From the NCBI RefSeq assembly GCF_040054535.1, contig NC_090793.1:19344501-19408500 (forward strand): a DNA stretch of 64,000 nucleotides, in the 5' to 3' direction. The first letter of the stretch is position 1; each line of letters opens with the position of its first letter. The position numbers were made by a program, and so were the translations under genes. The DNA comes from Antennarius striatus (Eukaryota > Chordata > Actinopteri > Lophiiformes > Antennariidae). The notes under the pieces were generated by a model that saw nothing but the letters and a program-made list of their open reading frames with translations, searched no databases and was not told where the DNA came from. Below, one piece after another: positions 1 to 12,377 of this stretch.

Positions 1-94
1 CGCCTCTGGTAGCGGAGTGCGGCATGACTGTCGGCCAGACTGTCGGCTTTTTTTTAGGGATCATGTTTTTAACCAATATTAACATGAATATTAA

Positions 95-192
95 TCCATA
101 TATAAGACGCACCGGATTATAAGGCGCACTACGAGTTTATGAGAAAATTTTTGGCTTTTAGGTGCACCTTATAGTGTGGAAAATACGGTAAT
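95..192. repeat. MITE-like non-autonomous DNA repeat, end fragment
   Basis: The stretch carries the motif 'aaggcgcac' near its left side and its approximate inverse 'ggtgcacctta' further right, then ends in 'gaaaatacggta'. This is the look of a widespread vertebrate MITE terminus. Only one end is clear and no target-site duplication was identified. No coding content is seen. Confidence 0.45.
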
Positions 193-619
193 ACCTATCT
201 TTAATGTTTGTGCAAACGAACATTGCTATTCCAAATGCCAGCGGCTATAAATGTCTCAATGATTATGCAGGAGTTGAAACATCCTCTTATCTTGTTTGTT
301 CAGTGTTTGCTTGTTCTCTGCCATCTGGATGAAGCCTGTCAGGAGAAAAATGGAATAGGAAAGGATGGATTTCTATCCAATAAGTTAGTGTCACCTGGAA
401 ATTCAAATTAAGAAGACATTTCAACTACAGTACTGTGATACCTTACTGTACGATAAGAATCTAAGAGTGGCTCTTTCTCAGTATTTGTCTACAGGTTGAG
501 GAATGGAAAAGCGGATGAACAGTAAAATATGTTTGTCTTCTGTAATTTTGTCAGTGTTCAGCAATGTCATAATGAACAAGAACCAATGCAGTCACAGACT
601 GCAACATCCCACGACATCC

Positions 620-910
620 CTGAATTCAAAATTTTACCCTGACCTACTTGCATAGGTCAAAGATCAAAGCTAGTTCTCTGACCTACTTTTATAGATCAAA
701 GCAATAGCTTTGACCTATGGTCTTACGCTGGCTTTCTCCCTCATCTTTCTATCTTATCCAGTTCCTGAGTGTACAAAAGTTAAAAATATGACCTTGACCT
801 AGTTTTCTCAAGGTTAAGGTCATCATCTCATTTTCATCCCTTTTGCCGCCTGAGTAATGTGCTTTTTGCTTTATCTTCTATCTTTCTGTCAAGATATTTG
901 GTGGTGCAAA
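620..910. repeat. Interspersed repeat rich in TGACCT/AGGTCA half-sites
   Basis: The segment has repeated 'tgacctac..ataggtca' palindromes and the string 'tgaccttgaccta', followed by a conserved tail 'ctcattttcatccc'. A related copy lies at 17385-17945 in intron 12 of copy 2, so this is a dispersed family. AGGTCA direct or inverted half-sites are the known recognition units of nuclear receptors (ERR, SF-1, RAR types). Whether any is bound here is inference only. Confidence 0.5.
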
Positions 911-1169
911 AAAATGCCAGATGTAGCACAAATGATGACAAAAAAAAAAGTCATACATGAAAAGTGATAACTTTTTCTTGTTAAGACGTTTTAATCAAAT
1001 CTAGTGACAACAATTGTTTTTCCAGGCTTTACAGGATTAAAGCACGCCTTTAAGTCTTAGTGTTTTAAGACTTCTGTCTGCTGACAGAGAGGGAGGGAAC
1101 ATGCCTCATTAATCTAAGACAAAAAGGCAAGTAAAAAACAGTTTATAATACTTTACATTTGGAGCTGAG

Positions 1170-4100
1170 ATGAACAGACAAAGACTCAAACATCAAAAAC
1201 CGAGAAGTGATGACGACAGAGGACAGTGGGCAAATAAAAGAGAATATATTCTAGTTTTGGCAGGGAATGTTGTCGGCTTGGGGAACGTGTGGAGATTTCC
1301 ATACCTTTGCTACAAGAATGGAGGAGGTGAATATTGGACATTTTTTTATATTTGTTTAAATGATTTCAGTGCTTTTTGTATACCTCTGAAATATCTTGAT
1401 ATTTTCAACTGTTTTGTGAAAAGATTGTAATGACTATGTGATTTTTAATTAACTATAGGTGCCTTTCTGGTGCCTTATGGTCTGTTTGCTGTATTTACTG
1501 GAATACCTCTGTTTCTACTGGAGATCTCAATGGGTCAATATACCCAGGAAGGATTCATCACCTGCTGGACCAAGTTGTGTCCACTGGCAAAGGGTGAGGG
1601 TATTTGAGTTCAGCAACAAAGTGCAGAAAACAGGAAAATACAAGCCACACAGTTGTACATTCAAAATATGAAGTATATAAACACAATTCTTCTATGGATC
1701 ATCCCGACCTTGATTTATATTTCTATCCATCAGGAATTGGATTTGGAGAACTGATGATTTTATTCTGTAACATCACCTACATTCTAATTGAAGTCTGGGC
1801 TCTCTTCTACCTGGTGTTCTCATTCAGGTCCCAGCTCCCCTGGGCCACCTGCAACAACACCTGGAATACAGGTAAGCCTCTTACGGGAATAATTTAAGTT
1901 GTTGAGCATGTATGTAAAGGTCATAAATTGTTTAATTAACAGCATAATCACAATACTTGCTCAACCAAGTCATCGCTTTTGTTAGCCTTTGGCTCAAAAT
2001 GACTAAAGAGATATCTGGATGCAAGCCATGAGTGTCTTAAAAAGGTGAATGGTTGGCTTTTCATAGTGTCTCCGTGCAACAAACCAAGCTTTAATTGGCT
2101 GGTTACAGTAAGACACACATGTCTTTGACTCGGTGACCATAAAGTTGAGCAGTTACATGTGCACTTAGGACATTCTCAAGTGAACTAATAGCTACAGTAC
2201 TATCCATATGAGGCGATGCCTTTTCCTCGAAGACCGCAGCTCATTTGTCTCCTTCATTTGTTTAATTTCTACCTCTATCTCTGTAATCTGTGCAAGTTTG
2301 TTCCGCTGGGATCAATTGAAGTAATGAGCATTTGTATCTTGAGGGTCTGTGAGACACCTCGGTTACTGGTGTCACTTAGCGACTCCACTGTCAGCATATC
2401 TGTCAACATTGCGCACCCAGTTTCTGCTGTTTATTTTCCTTCTGAATGTGTGATCTAACTCACTTCATCAAACCATACCTCCTCTCCATTCACCAACTCA
2501 ATGAAACAGCTCCCTCTGTCTGTCACAGAAAATTTCAGAGATGGAATATCAAAAAACAAACAAACATGACAAACAGATCCTGAACTCCCTAATCATACTG
2601 TTGGCTTAGCTGCTAGCACCACTTCCCTTTGAGAAAAGCCCATTCCTCAATCAACTTCAAGCTCCCCAGCTGACCAATAAATTCTATGTCTGGAGAGGTT
2701 TCCCCCCACTTGCTAGTCAGTGGTCCTGTCCTCCTGCCGGCCACCACTCCCAGCTCCACCACACTCCTTCCACACAGCCCAACTAGGTTTATTTCACTCC
2801 TCGTCATAAAGGCAGATCTCCGTTTGGGAGCCACTCTCGACAAAGGGGTGCCACTCTGCTGTGGGGGATGCTAAGCCTTCATTGCTGCCGTTTGTGCTTC
2901 TGCCTTCCAAGCTGATTAAATTCTTGACAAATTTAATATGCTCTGGATTGGCAGGTCCCTTTTCAACAGGGATGGCAAACAACTTAACATTCTGGCCCCA
3001 GCACGCTTGCTGCTGTGTGCAGAGTGCTGCACAAAAACCCAATTGACACAACACTGCTAAACTGAGAATTGCTAATTCTCTGAAGAATTATAAATTATGG
3101 CCACGGTGTGATCAATCATTTCTCCTTAATACATACGGGTATAGAGAACTGTGCACTTCGAGAGTGTTGCTCTGACAATTGTTACAGCTTTTAGCCTTTT
3201 ATACTTGTTCAAGCCCATCCTAACAACAGATTTACATTTTACAACACACATACCTCCTGGCATCATGGATGAGTTTATCAAACGTTATTACCTTCTGTGA
3301 TCTTTTCTCAGGTCAGTTACACGTTCCTAACTGCATTAACAACCCTTTTGCTCAGTCCATTGTAAATCCTATGTCAACCCCCATGAGCCACATGATCTCC
3401 CAAAATTTTAATGCAAACATTTTCTCACAAACTACAACCTAGGTTCCCCTCCTCCAGCTCCTTCCCATGCTACTCTACAGTAGCATGGTGGGAAGAGCTT
3501 CAATTTGGTTTTTGATCTAAATACAGCACAGAGACTGATCTCCAGAAGGTTATAAATGACCTGCTTTTCACTGTTGATTAAAGGAGAACAATTGTTAATG
3601 TTTAATGCACAGATAATTAGTGATTAGCTTCAGTGAGGGGTCATATTAGCCTCTTGTTTTTGTTAAAATGAATGAATCAGTGGAGTCTGACTGTGCAGCC
3701 CTGTTTGACCACATGAATCCTTCATTATCAGTAATGGAGACTCTATTCTGGTGCTCTGGTAGTTTCTCTGGGCACTCTCAGGAGGCTGAACACTACCATT
3801 CAAAGAACAATACCCAACATACAGCTGTGCAGACTCAGGGTGGTGATCCACCTGAGTAAAATAAATCTTTAACCTGTGTATTGTATTACTTTCTGGTTAA
3901 CTGTTGATTTAAGAAGAATAAATCCACCACCACTGATGTTTAGTGACCAAAAGCTGATCACCTTGCAATATAGAGCCTTAAATACAATAATCCTCACTGA
4001 AATCTGTTTGTTCCTCAAACCAGCTGACTGCCTTGATCTTCAGATGTTTAATTCATCGAATATGACTGCAAATCAGACCAGAGGGACTTCTGCAGCGATA

Positions 4101-6974
4101 GAGTTCTGGGAGTGAGTCTAACTTTTTATTTTAATACCCATTATGTACTTCAATGTTTTCATTTTGATTCAGGAGACCTTCTGTATTTCACTTATTCTGT
4201 TCCTACGCTGAGGAAAATTCTAGTGATTGGACAGACTTTGTCCAACATGCGAAAGTAATTTAAAGCTATGGGAAATAATTTGTTCTTTATTGTAATACTG
4301 TAATATATCAGAGGCACCAGAAAACAACACATTGATAACAAATGTCTAAAACTGAAAATTATTGAATTTTCAATAACATCTTCAAAACCACAAAAAACAT
4401 TGCATATGTCTGATCAACATTAACTGGTGTACCCTGACTTAGAAGGCAAGAGTCCCCCCTATAATAGATCAGTGGTTCAATTCCTAATCTCTGCAGGCTA
4501 TGTGTCAAAATATCATTGGGCAAACACTGACTTCCAATTTACCCTCTAAGTAGTATGAAGGTTTCCCACTGCTCTTAAATATGGAAACAAACAAGCTTGT
4601 TTTACCTGTAGTAAACTTATTTCCACATATAGTACATGTCATTCTTCAATCCTACTTGATAAATTTGCCTCTTCTCAGACGAAGGATGCTGGGCATGTCT
4701 GGAGGCATTGAGGAGCTGGGCAGTGTGAGATGGGAGCTGGCTTTGTGTCTTCTGGCCTGCTGGGTGTTCTGCTACTTCAGCATCTGGAAAGGAGTCAGAT
4801 CTTCTGGAAAGGTCCTCTGAGAATATCTGAACCAGCAGAAATATTAAAAATGAGCTATAGAGGAAACAATTAAAGTTTTTAGTGCTTAGACCAAAGCATG
4901 TTATAATATGACAAAACAAAGAAGGATGTGTCAGTGTTAAATCCAAAGATTTAAATGACAGTATTTGGTCGCACATTTAATTGTGCAACTTGATAAACAT
5001 TTTGGATATTTTTTCTTGGTCTCTTTTTTGGTTTTCAATCACTTATCTGGATCTGGGTTGCGAAGGTAGCAGTTTGAGCCGGAAGGCACAGACACTCCTT
5101 TCCCCAGACATTTCCACCAAACCCTCTTGGTGGATCCCAAGGCAATTCTAGGGCAACCAAGACATACATATTCTCTCCAGTTGGTCCTGGACCTACCTCT
5201 GGGTCTGTTCCCAGGTGGACCACTCAAGGACGAAATCCAGGCACCGTCTTGACCAGATGCCCAAACCACCTCAGTTGGCTTTGCTTGATGTGGAAGAGCA
5301 GCTGCTCTACCGTTTCAGCCTCTCCTAGAGGTCTGAGTTCCTCACTCTTTCTCACTCCTTCTCAAACTCTAAGGCCAGCCACCATTCAGAGAAAACTCAT
5401 TTCAGCTGTTTGTACTTGTGATGTTATCCTGTCAGTCATTCCCCAGAGCTCATGGCCAGTGCAAGTTGTAGGTCGCTGTTCAATGAGGCTAGTAGGACAA
5501 CATCATCTGCAAAAGCAGAGAAGGAATCCTGATGCCACCAAACCCTCCATCCACCACTTGGCTGCATCTAGAGAATTTGTCCATAAAAGTTATGACCAGA
5601 ACAGGTGGCAAGGGGTAGCAACTTGTCTGACTTACTGCCAGAAATGTGAACCAGACTCTGACGCCAGGAATACAGACACTGGAGAGCCCATAGCAATGAG
5701 CCGTACACCTCCTGAGGCACTCCGCAAAGGATGCCTTGTGGGACATGGTCATGATTCTTCTCCATGTCCACAGAACACATGTGATTGCAACCTTCCATGC
5801 TCCCTCCAGCACCCTCGCAAGAGTATAGAACTGGTCTGGTGTTCCCCAACCAGGGCGAAAGCTGCATTGCTCCTCCTGGATCTAAAGCTCAACTAAGAGC
5901 TGGACTCTCCTCAATGGTACCCTGGAGGAGACTTTCCAGGGGAGGCTGAGCAGTGTGATCCATTTATAGTTGGAACACACCCTCTGGTTCCCTTATTAAA
6001 AAGGGGCAGCAGAAGAAGAAACCCCCCCGTGGTTGGTATATGTTTTGAAACATGTATATATGTATGTTTCAAAACATACCCCTGAAACACACATACACAC
6101 GGGACCTGTAGGCATGCAAAGTATATCTGATGGGAGGCAAAGTGATGGGCAGCTCATTTAGGGTGCGCCCCAATTGAGCAGCTTGTAGGGAAAGTGGTGC
6201 TTTGCTGAAGGGCACCTTGGCAGTGCTCACAAGGGGAACTGACACCTCTCACTGTCAGCTGTTTTGGCCAACGCGAGTCTTGAACCGACGACTTCCAGTC
6301 ACCAGTCCAAGATTTAGTTGACTGAGCTACTGCCGCCCCAGTACCACATTGTCTGGTTGTACCCCTTGTTCAAGCAATGTTTCATAAAAACTAAGATATT
6401 ATTTTATCTGTCACTTTTATTTACCATGGTTCCTTCAATATCTCACTCCTCATTTCAGGTAGTATACTTCACAGCCACATTCCCCTATGTGATGCTCCTG
6501 ATTCTACTCATTAGAGGCCTTACTCTACCTGGAGCTTCAGAAGGGATCTACTACTACCTGTATCCAGACATAAACCGCCTGGCTGACCTAGAGGTGGATT
6601 GTTTGACTGGTTTTAAATATCTTGGCAATTGCTGAGGAGGAATAGATTTCAAAATATGTTTATTTTTTGGGGTTAATACACTTTAACCTAATTAGACCAT
6701 TTTATGTGTGTTTAGGTGTAGTTTTTGTTGCTTTGTGTTGGGTTTGCATCTTTTGCATAACCTCTTCCATCATCTTGATCTGTATTGAAAAACATTCAAG
6801 AATGTTGTATTGTAAGTTAAAGTAGGATCAGAAATCAGTATAAATGATTTATCACAGGTCTGGATTGAGGCAGGATCCCAGATACTTTTCTCCTACAGTC
6901 TGACTGGAGGGATACTAAAGGTCCTGGGCAGCTATAACGACTACAACAACAACTGTTACAAGTATGTGTGTGTG

Positions 6975-7069
<95 letters not shown>

Positions 7070-7171
7070 ATATATATATACAGTATATATACAGTATATA
7101 TACTGTATGTCTAAGTGAGTGTGTGTGTGTGTATGTATACACACATAGACATGATGATGATGATGATGATG

Positions 7172-7267
<96 letters not shown>

Positions 7268-9330
7268 TATATATGTGCCTATGTTCCCTCCAGGGACTGT
7301 CTCTGGATCTGTCTGCTGAACAGTGGAACCAGTTTTGTTGCTGGATTTGTCGTCTTCTCTGTTCTTGGATTCATGGCTCACAAACAGGGTGTTAGTGTTG
7401 ACACTGTGACAGAGTCAGGTACAGTAGATTAAGACATTTAATCACATGAAAAGTTAGAAAATCACCATACAGACTTGAATCATTCCATCTACAGGTCCAG
7501 GTTTGGCCTTCATCGCTTACCCTCAGGCAACAGCTTTGATGCCTTTACCCCAGTTCTGGACTGTCTGCTTCTTCCTGATGCTGATGCTATTGACTGTTGA
7601 CACACATGTAATGACCTCTGTCAAATTTCCTTCTGAGAATTCTAGCCACAAATAAAACTACTATTTTCTTCCCAGTTTGTAGCAGTGGAGAGTATTTTCA
7701 GCTCAGTGAGCGATTTGTTTCCAACACTCCTCCGTGCACCAGTGAAGCACGAGATCTTTGTCCTCATCAGCTGTATATCCTTCTTTCTCCTACATCTTCC
7801 CTTGGTTACCGAGGTGAATAAAAATATTTTCAGAATTGTTCTTAGTAAAACACACCTTGAAATGGTACATGTTGAAATCATGAACACGTTTCTTTTCAGG
7901 GAGGAATTTACATGTACCAGCTCATTGAATTCTACGGCGCTACCAGAGTCTGTATGAATATCATAGCTCTGACCCAGTGCTTGGCTCTGGGCTGGATATT
8001 TGGTGAGTAATTAATTGCGGTCTTTCTGAAAGCACTGAGCTATCACACTGGAATTACTGAAATGTTCAGGACTGTATGTTATTATTTCCTGTGGCTTTAA
8101 TTAAAACTATTTTTAGTGGTGGATTAGTACACATTTTGTTCCTCCACCACATCTATTAATCCAGCAGGTGTTTGAACACTTCTGTCATGACATGAGGCTA
8201 CCTCACTAGCACAGAAGTTCTCGTTGGGGGAATGTAAATTAACACCATCCAACTTATTTTACCGTTGATGAATTTAATTTGAGTATATTCCATCAGGTGC
8301 TGATAAACTTTCTAACATCATTGAGGACATGACAGGACATAGACCCTCTGTTTTCTTCAAACTGTGCTGGAAATTCGTCATTCCTCTGCTGTCGCTGGTG
8401 AGTGACAGATGTTCTTTGTGGTTGTCAGTCATGTCATGTCATGTCGGTGATGAAATTCCCGAATGCAAGCTTGGGTAGCAGCAGGAAGTGAAAAGGCTCA
8501 GGGAAAGGTGTGCCATACCACTGGCCAATTACCTCCAATCTTAAACTTAACCAAGCATTTCCATTACCACATCCTAATTACATAAAAAATGTTGGTTCAA
8601 GATGAATCAAGATGGTACTGGCTCTGAATAGGTGTTACTTGTACATTTTCAAAAGGATAATCCTATGTACTGTTCATACCAGTGCACCACTACCAAAGAG
8701 AGGAGTCTGAGTATTGTACGTCAACATTTTCTTAATAACCAGCTACACAAAGAGTCATTTGTTAAAAGAATGTCTCAAAACTCCTGTTATTTTTCTATGT
8801 TTTCAACAAAAATAATATTCTTTGCAGATGTCAGTTGTCCTGTACCTGGTTGACTACCAACACCTCAAGATCAACGACTACGTTTACCCTGACTGGGCGT
8901 ACGCACTGGGGTGGACCATGACCTTATCCTCTGTTGTCATGGTGCCACTGTGGGCAGTTGTAGAGATGTGGTTCATACCAGGAACCTTCAGACAGGTCAG
9001 GATTCTTGCTAGACATTTGATGATTCAAATTAAAAATAAAATAAAAATCTTGAATCAATTAATACACTTTACATGCAGCTATTGATTTTACTAGATTAGA
9101 CAGACCTGACATACTGATTTCTGGTTTGGATATTTTTCACTACCCCATGTTTCTGATTAATATTAATATTCTGTTGCACATACTCATTAATATTAAATGC
9201 ATTTAATAACAAACCTCACCTTTCCTTGTTCCAGCGTTTATCTGTCCTTTGTCGTCCTGCTGAAGATCCAGCCTGGAAGAGGAGGAAAATGTTAGAGGAG
9301 AGAACAACTGATGAACTGGTATCAGCATAA
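1170..9330 (+). CDS. Copy 1: SLC6 Na+/Cl- coupled transporter, GAT2/slc6a13-like, intact
   Basis: Predicted plasma-membrane symporter of small amino-acid-like substrates, 577 aa, 12 membrane segments. Exons: 1170-1326, 1459-1593, 1734-1871, 4024-4111, 4679-4811, 6459-6593, 6858-6961, 7294-7418, 7495-7607, 7676-7813, 7900-8002, 8297-8397, 8828-8995, 9235-9330; all have GT-AG borders and the frame is open throughout. TM1 holds [10 protein letters not shown] and NGGGAF; TM2 keeps the SLC6 glutamate (E74, LLEIS). EL2 has the paired cysteines of WATC..ADC and several N-glycosylation sequons. The chloride-site residues Q270, S274, N306 and S310 are present. TM8 reads D374-T-H-F where relatives have DSQF. 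N33 sits where GAT1 has Tyr60, so the substrate is not assignable. The C-tail is short (about 31 aa). A poly(A) signal lies at 9505-9510. It is one of two canonical-type copies, with copy 7. Confidence 0.93.
1872..4023. other. Intron 3 of copy 1, unclassified sequence
   Basis: No exon is visible in this 2.1-kb intron. A slightly GC-richer block at about 2610-3050 has overlapping open frames on the minus strand (76 and 86 codons) and looks like a decayed repeat, but I cannot assign it to a family. The rest is AT-rich intron. Confidence 0.35.
5030..6015 (-). mobile_element. Rex3-like RTE LINE, 5'-truncated
   Basis: Read on the minus strand, this intron 5 insert has decayed pieces of a Rex3 (RTE clade) reverse transcriptase: a PLFKKGD-like start near 6000, a VLEGSWE-like stretch near 5870, an FADD-type catalytic region near 5500 and the RTE C-terminal region near 5400-5240. 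It ends in 3' UTR near 5040. The frame is broken in many places and the 5' half is missing, as is usual for RTE insertions. A SINE lies directly on its right. Confidence 0.75.
6085..6337 (-). mobile_element. tRNA-derived SINE
   Basis: On the minus strand the element starts ggcggcagtagctcagt and has a ggttcaa B-box-like motif about 50 bases on, the internal RNA polymerase III promoter of a tRNA-related head. The body, with 'gcatgcctacagg' near its 3' end, matches two other copies at 22080-22366 and 39789-40198. It lies about 120 bases before exon 6 of copy 1. Confidence 0.75.
6962..7265. repeat. Compound microsatellite (TG)n-(ATG)n-(CA)n filling intron 7 of copy 1
   Basis: A TG tract of roughly 50 units runs to 7063. 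An ATATACAG-type interlude and a short GATGAT run at about 7150-7170 follow, then a CA tract of roughly 45 units to 7262. The TG and CA blocks are inverted complements, so the transcript can fold into a long hairpin. The array takes up nearly the whole 332-base intron between exons 7 and 8. Long frames across it are repeat artefacts. Confidence 0.97.
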
Positions 9331-9504
9331 ACAGCTTAGTGTGACCCGTCAAATTAACAGGACAACACAGGTATCATACTGTCATATATATAATAAATTT
9401 AGCTCGTTAGCTACTTTACTGCATATCTTGAGCTGTGGAAAAATACAGTGATTTTTTGACAGTATTTTACTATATGATGAGAAATGACAAAAGTTAATCA
9501 ATGA

Positions 9505-9510
9505 AATAAA
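9505..9510 (+). promoter_or_regulatory. Poly(A) signal of copy 1
   Basis: An AATAAA hexamer lies about 175 bases after the stop codon. The equivalent signal lies a similar distance after the stop in other copies. Confidence 0.7.
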
Positions 9511-11599
9511 GTTTTTTTCAAAATCTGCACCTATATCTGTGTCTTTTAGTTCCGTTTTTTACAACTCATCATTTTATCTGCTACAGTTTCATAATGAACC
9601 ACTGATGAAGGCAGGAGACAGACTTGTTGATTTAGAAAGAGAATGGCATTGTCTGGTTGATGAAGACGCGGTTAAATGCTGGCAAGACTGAAGTATTTGG
9701 TATCAATAGCTGGAAAGAAAGAGAAAGACAGAGACCGACAGTGACACAAAGACACAAAAAGAAAAAGATAAGATGGACAGGATGGACCAGAAGGGACAGA
9801 TTGATGTAAAATGCAATTGAGATGGTAAGTCTCTTACAGCAGGAACAGCTGGTTCGATGAACATCGACCAACAAAACAGGCAAAAGTAAGAAAATATAAC
9901 GTGGCTTCTGTTTTTGGGCATTACAAACATTACCGTCAGTCAAGAAGAGAGGCCTTAGTGTGTTGTGTCTTAAAATACAGGAAGTACATAGTATGAAGCC
10001 CACTAACATGAGAATATACTCAGAAACAAACCACCCAGTTAATGCGAACATGCACCTTGAGTTTCTGTAAAAGACTTCATCATGTTCAGCAAAGTTACTT
10101 TGTAAAAGCAGCTTCTGCCCACGTGAAAGACCAATACAAAAAGGCTCACACAAAAGCAGAGAAGATAATAGTACCTACAGCTACTGATAATTTGTTCAAT
10201 GGCCATTGATGAAGCAATAAGTGGCCTGTACCAACATATGTGGAAAAGTGCTCCAGTGCTTCACTGGAGTGCGAACCTCACTCAAGAAGGGAAGAAAACT
10301 GGGCTAACTCAAGGATGCTCTAGTTGATCTTCCATAAAGACTCATGAGGACACCCCTGACCCCTGGGGAGAACGAAGTGGATTAAGAGGAGAGGAGCATT
10401 CCTTCCAACTCGTACAAGTTAGCTAAGACGGCCATCTGCTTGATGAGCTCAGGAGACTAAATCAACAATCACCTCAAAAAGGGTCCTGAACTCAGCAATG
10501 CTACCAATACGACTATACACAAGCTAGTAAAGTTTAGACTGAAGAGACATCACATGTACGGAACCACAAGGTGAAGACTCTCTTCCTGGACCACTGCAGA
10601 AAGTTCAGTTTGAAAGTCTGACACTAAAGTGGTTACTGATGCAATTGTGGATAATGTTTTGGGTTTCAATAACCCTAAATACGAAACTCAATAGGTAGTG
10701 GCCACAACAGATTAGAAAGCCTTGAGTCACCTGGCCGAGTACGGTTTTACTAGAAATTATGTACTCCATGTTACAAGCTGTGCATAGTGAAAGTATCTGT
10801 CAATGATACAGCTTTTAAATATTACGTATTAGCTCATTAAATTAATAATAGTTGTCAAAGTGTAGTTGTCAAACTTCAAACCCTGAGAAATTACTGAACA
10901 AAAGTATAATCATCATGCTCCACAACAAAATTTAAATCAAGCATAAAACCTCTCTTCACCACAAATATGCCCTGAACGTGATGAAATTAACAACCTCTCC
11001 ATTTCTCGGCAATTGCATCACAATTTTTTTAATGACCATACCATGCATCCAAGTCAAACAGCCACAAGTAATTTGCCAACTTGCTACAACAATCTCTTTA
11101 AATACAGTGTTTGTCTATAGCTGCGACAGTGACTACCTAACAACCGAAAAGGGTAGAAACAAAGAGAAGATAGAAGGAATTACCTGTGATTGTCTGTACA
11201 TAGTTGTATGATTACAAGTACGGGACAAGCCTCTTCAGTATTCCTTAAAATATATAGGGGTTAAAAAATCAACTTCATTGAGGTGAACAATCTCAAAAAG
11301 GTCGGTCGGTAGGTAGGTAGGTAGGTGACAAACCTAGTTTTACTGGATAAGAATACCAACAAATTAACAACCTGCAATCTCTCAGAACGCTGATGCAGTG
11401 TTCAAGGACAGGGATGTATGGCCCGTGTGGAAATTGGGTAGGTTTCTCTTCCTGATTTCCAATTGTCTACAGGATCTTAAGGTATGTGTAGCAGTTTTGA
11501 ACATCTCCTGTGTTGGCATTTAGTAGTTCGGAGTCTTCAGTTATGAATGCCTTCCCTCAATTAGCTACTATCTATCTACAGTGAGTGCATCTCTCACTC

Positions 11600-11805
11600 C
11601 CTTTAATGATCTGGCTTGGGCATTGGAGGGTGGCTGGTTCAAGACCATCGTGGATCAAAGTATGGAGTGTGAGCTGGTAGCTGGAAAGGTGTCAGTTCAC
11701 CACCTGAGCACTGCTAAGGTACCCTTGATGTGGTTGCCTTCACTCCAGCAACACACTGTTGCGTGTTCTGTGAGTGCTCCGGCCTGTACCGCATGCGTGT
11801 AAAAC
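11600..11805 (+). mobile_element. Old tRNA-derived SINE remnant
   Basis: The plus strand shows a tRNA-like segment 'ctggcttgggcattgg' followed by 'ctggttcaagacc'. A body related to the other SINEs of the window (ggtgtcagttcaccacc, gagcactgc) follows. It is strongly diverged and has lost its clear head and tail. Confidence 0.5.
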
Positions 11806-12281
11806 CATATTTAGTGAAAAAAGATTCTTTACTCTATCCTTACGAGATTGTGGTCCATAATGGAGTCTGAAGGTAATATTCAGAAATTTAGATATATTAT
11901 GTAATTATCATCAATTCATTCATTAATTTTCTTTCTCACAAAATGCTGAGCAGTAAATTAGCTTTACCCAACCTGCTCAAAAATCCTGATTAATGAGCTG
12001 ATTGAATACAAATGAGGGCACAAATAAGACATATGAAAATACAAAAGAGAAACACTGCAGTAAAAACCACAGTGGCAAGAAGGAAACAAGGCACCTCGTC
12101 AAGAACCCCTCAGGGTTTGACAGTTCTGATGAATCATAATTAAAAGCAAACACTGAAAACACCAGAAGTGCTGCATTCAGACCAAAATTCAAATTACAAC
12201 AAATGAAGATGGCAATTTTTATCAGAAACAAAAAGGTTGGCAACTTAACCCTGGAACTGTTTTTACATGAGATGACTATAA

Positions 12282-12295
12282 GGGTGTGGACAGGG
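12282..12295 (+). promoter_or_regulatory. Class A promoter block, copy 2
   Basis: The string GGGTGTGGACAGGG lies 82 bases before the ATG. The identical string sits at 20211-20224 (copy 3) and 31638-31651 (copy 4) at nearly the same distance, inside flanks that have otherwise drifted. GGGTGTGG is a GT/CACCC box of the kind bound by KLF/Sp proteins. The role is inferred. Confidence 0.45.
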
Positions 12296-12377
12296 TATTG
12301 TTAAACTAGACACAGTAAGAGAAGGGAAGCTCATTTTGAACAATTCTGTTACTAAATCAAACAATTCGGAAGTTTAG

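Larger units (their letters stand above)
1..1169. other. 5' flank of copy 1 (its own promoter type)
   Basis: No gene is seen here. Apart from the MITE fragment near base 100 and the half-site-rich repeat at about 620-910, this is AT-rich single-copy-looking sequence. The last 150 bases before the copy 1 ATG match neither the class A leader of copies 2-4 nor the class B leader of copies 5-7, so copy 1 appears to have an independent promoter. No convincing TATA box at the right distance was found. Confidence 0.5.
9331..12377. other. Spacer between copies 1 and 2
   Basis: No gene is seen. The segment 9585-9680 (tgatgaaggcagg motif) is a diverged match to the 3' flank of copies 2, 4 and 5 (near 19260, 40745 and 48630), so the duplicated unit includes 3' flank. 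A decayed SINE sits at 11600-11805 and a short (TAGG)n run at about 11305-11330. The region 10200-10760 is unclassified. From about 11822 onward the sequence matches the flank of copy 4 (from 31227), the class A upstream region. Confidence 0.55.

Noticed and set aside
4617-4976. 119-codon minus-strand frame
   Set aside because: It is the antisense shadow of exon 5 of copy 1 plus intron; no domain seen.
6915-7432. Frames of 105-143 codons on both strands in the CA/TG tract
   Set aside because: They translate to VCVCV, THTHT and CVCVC runs; microsatellite artefacts overlapping exon 8.
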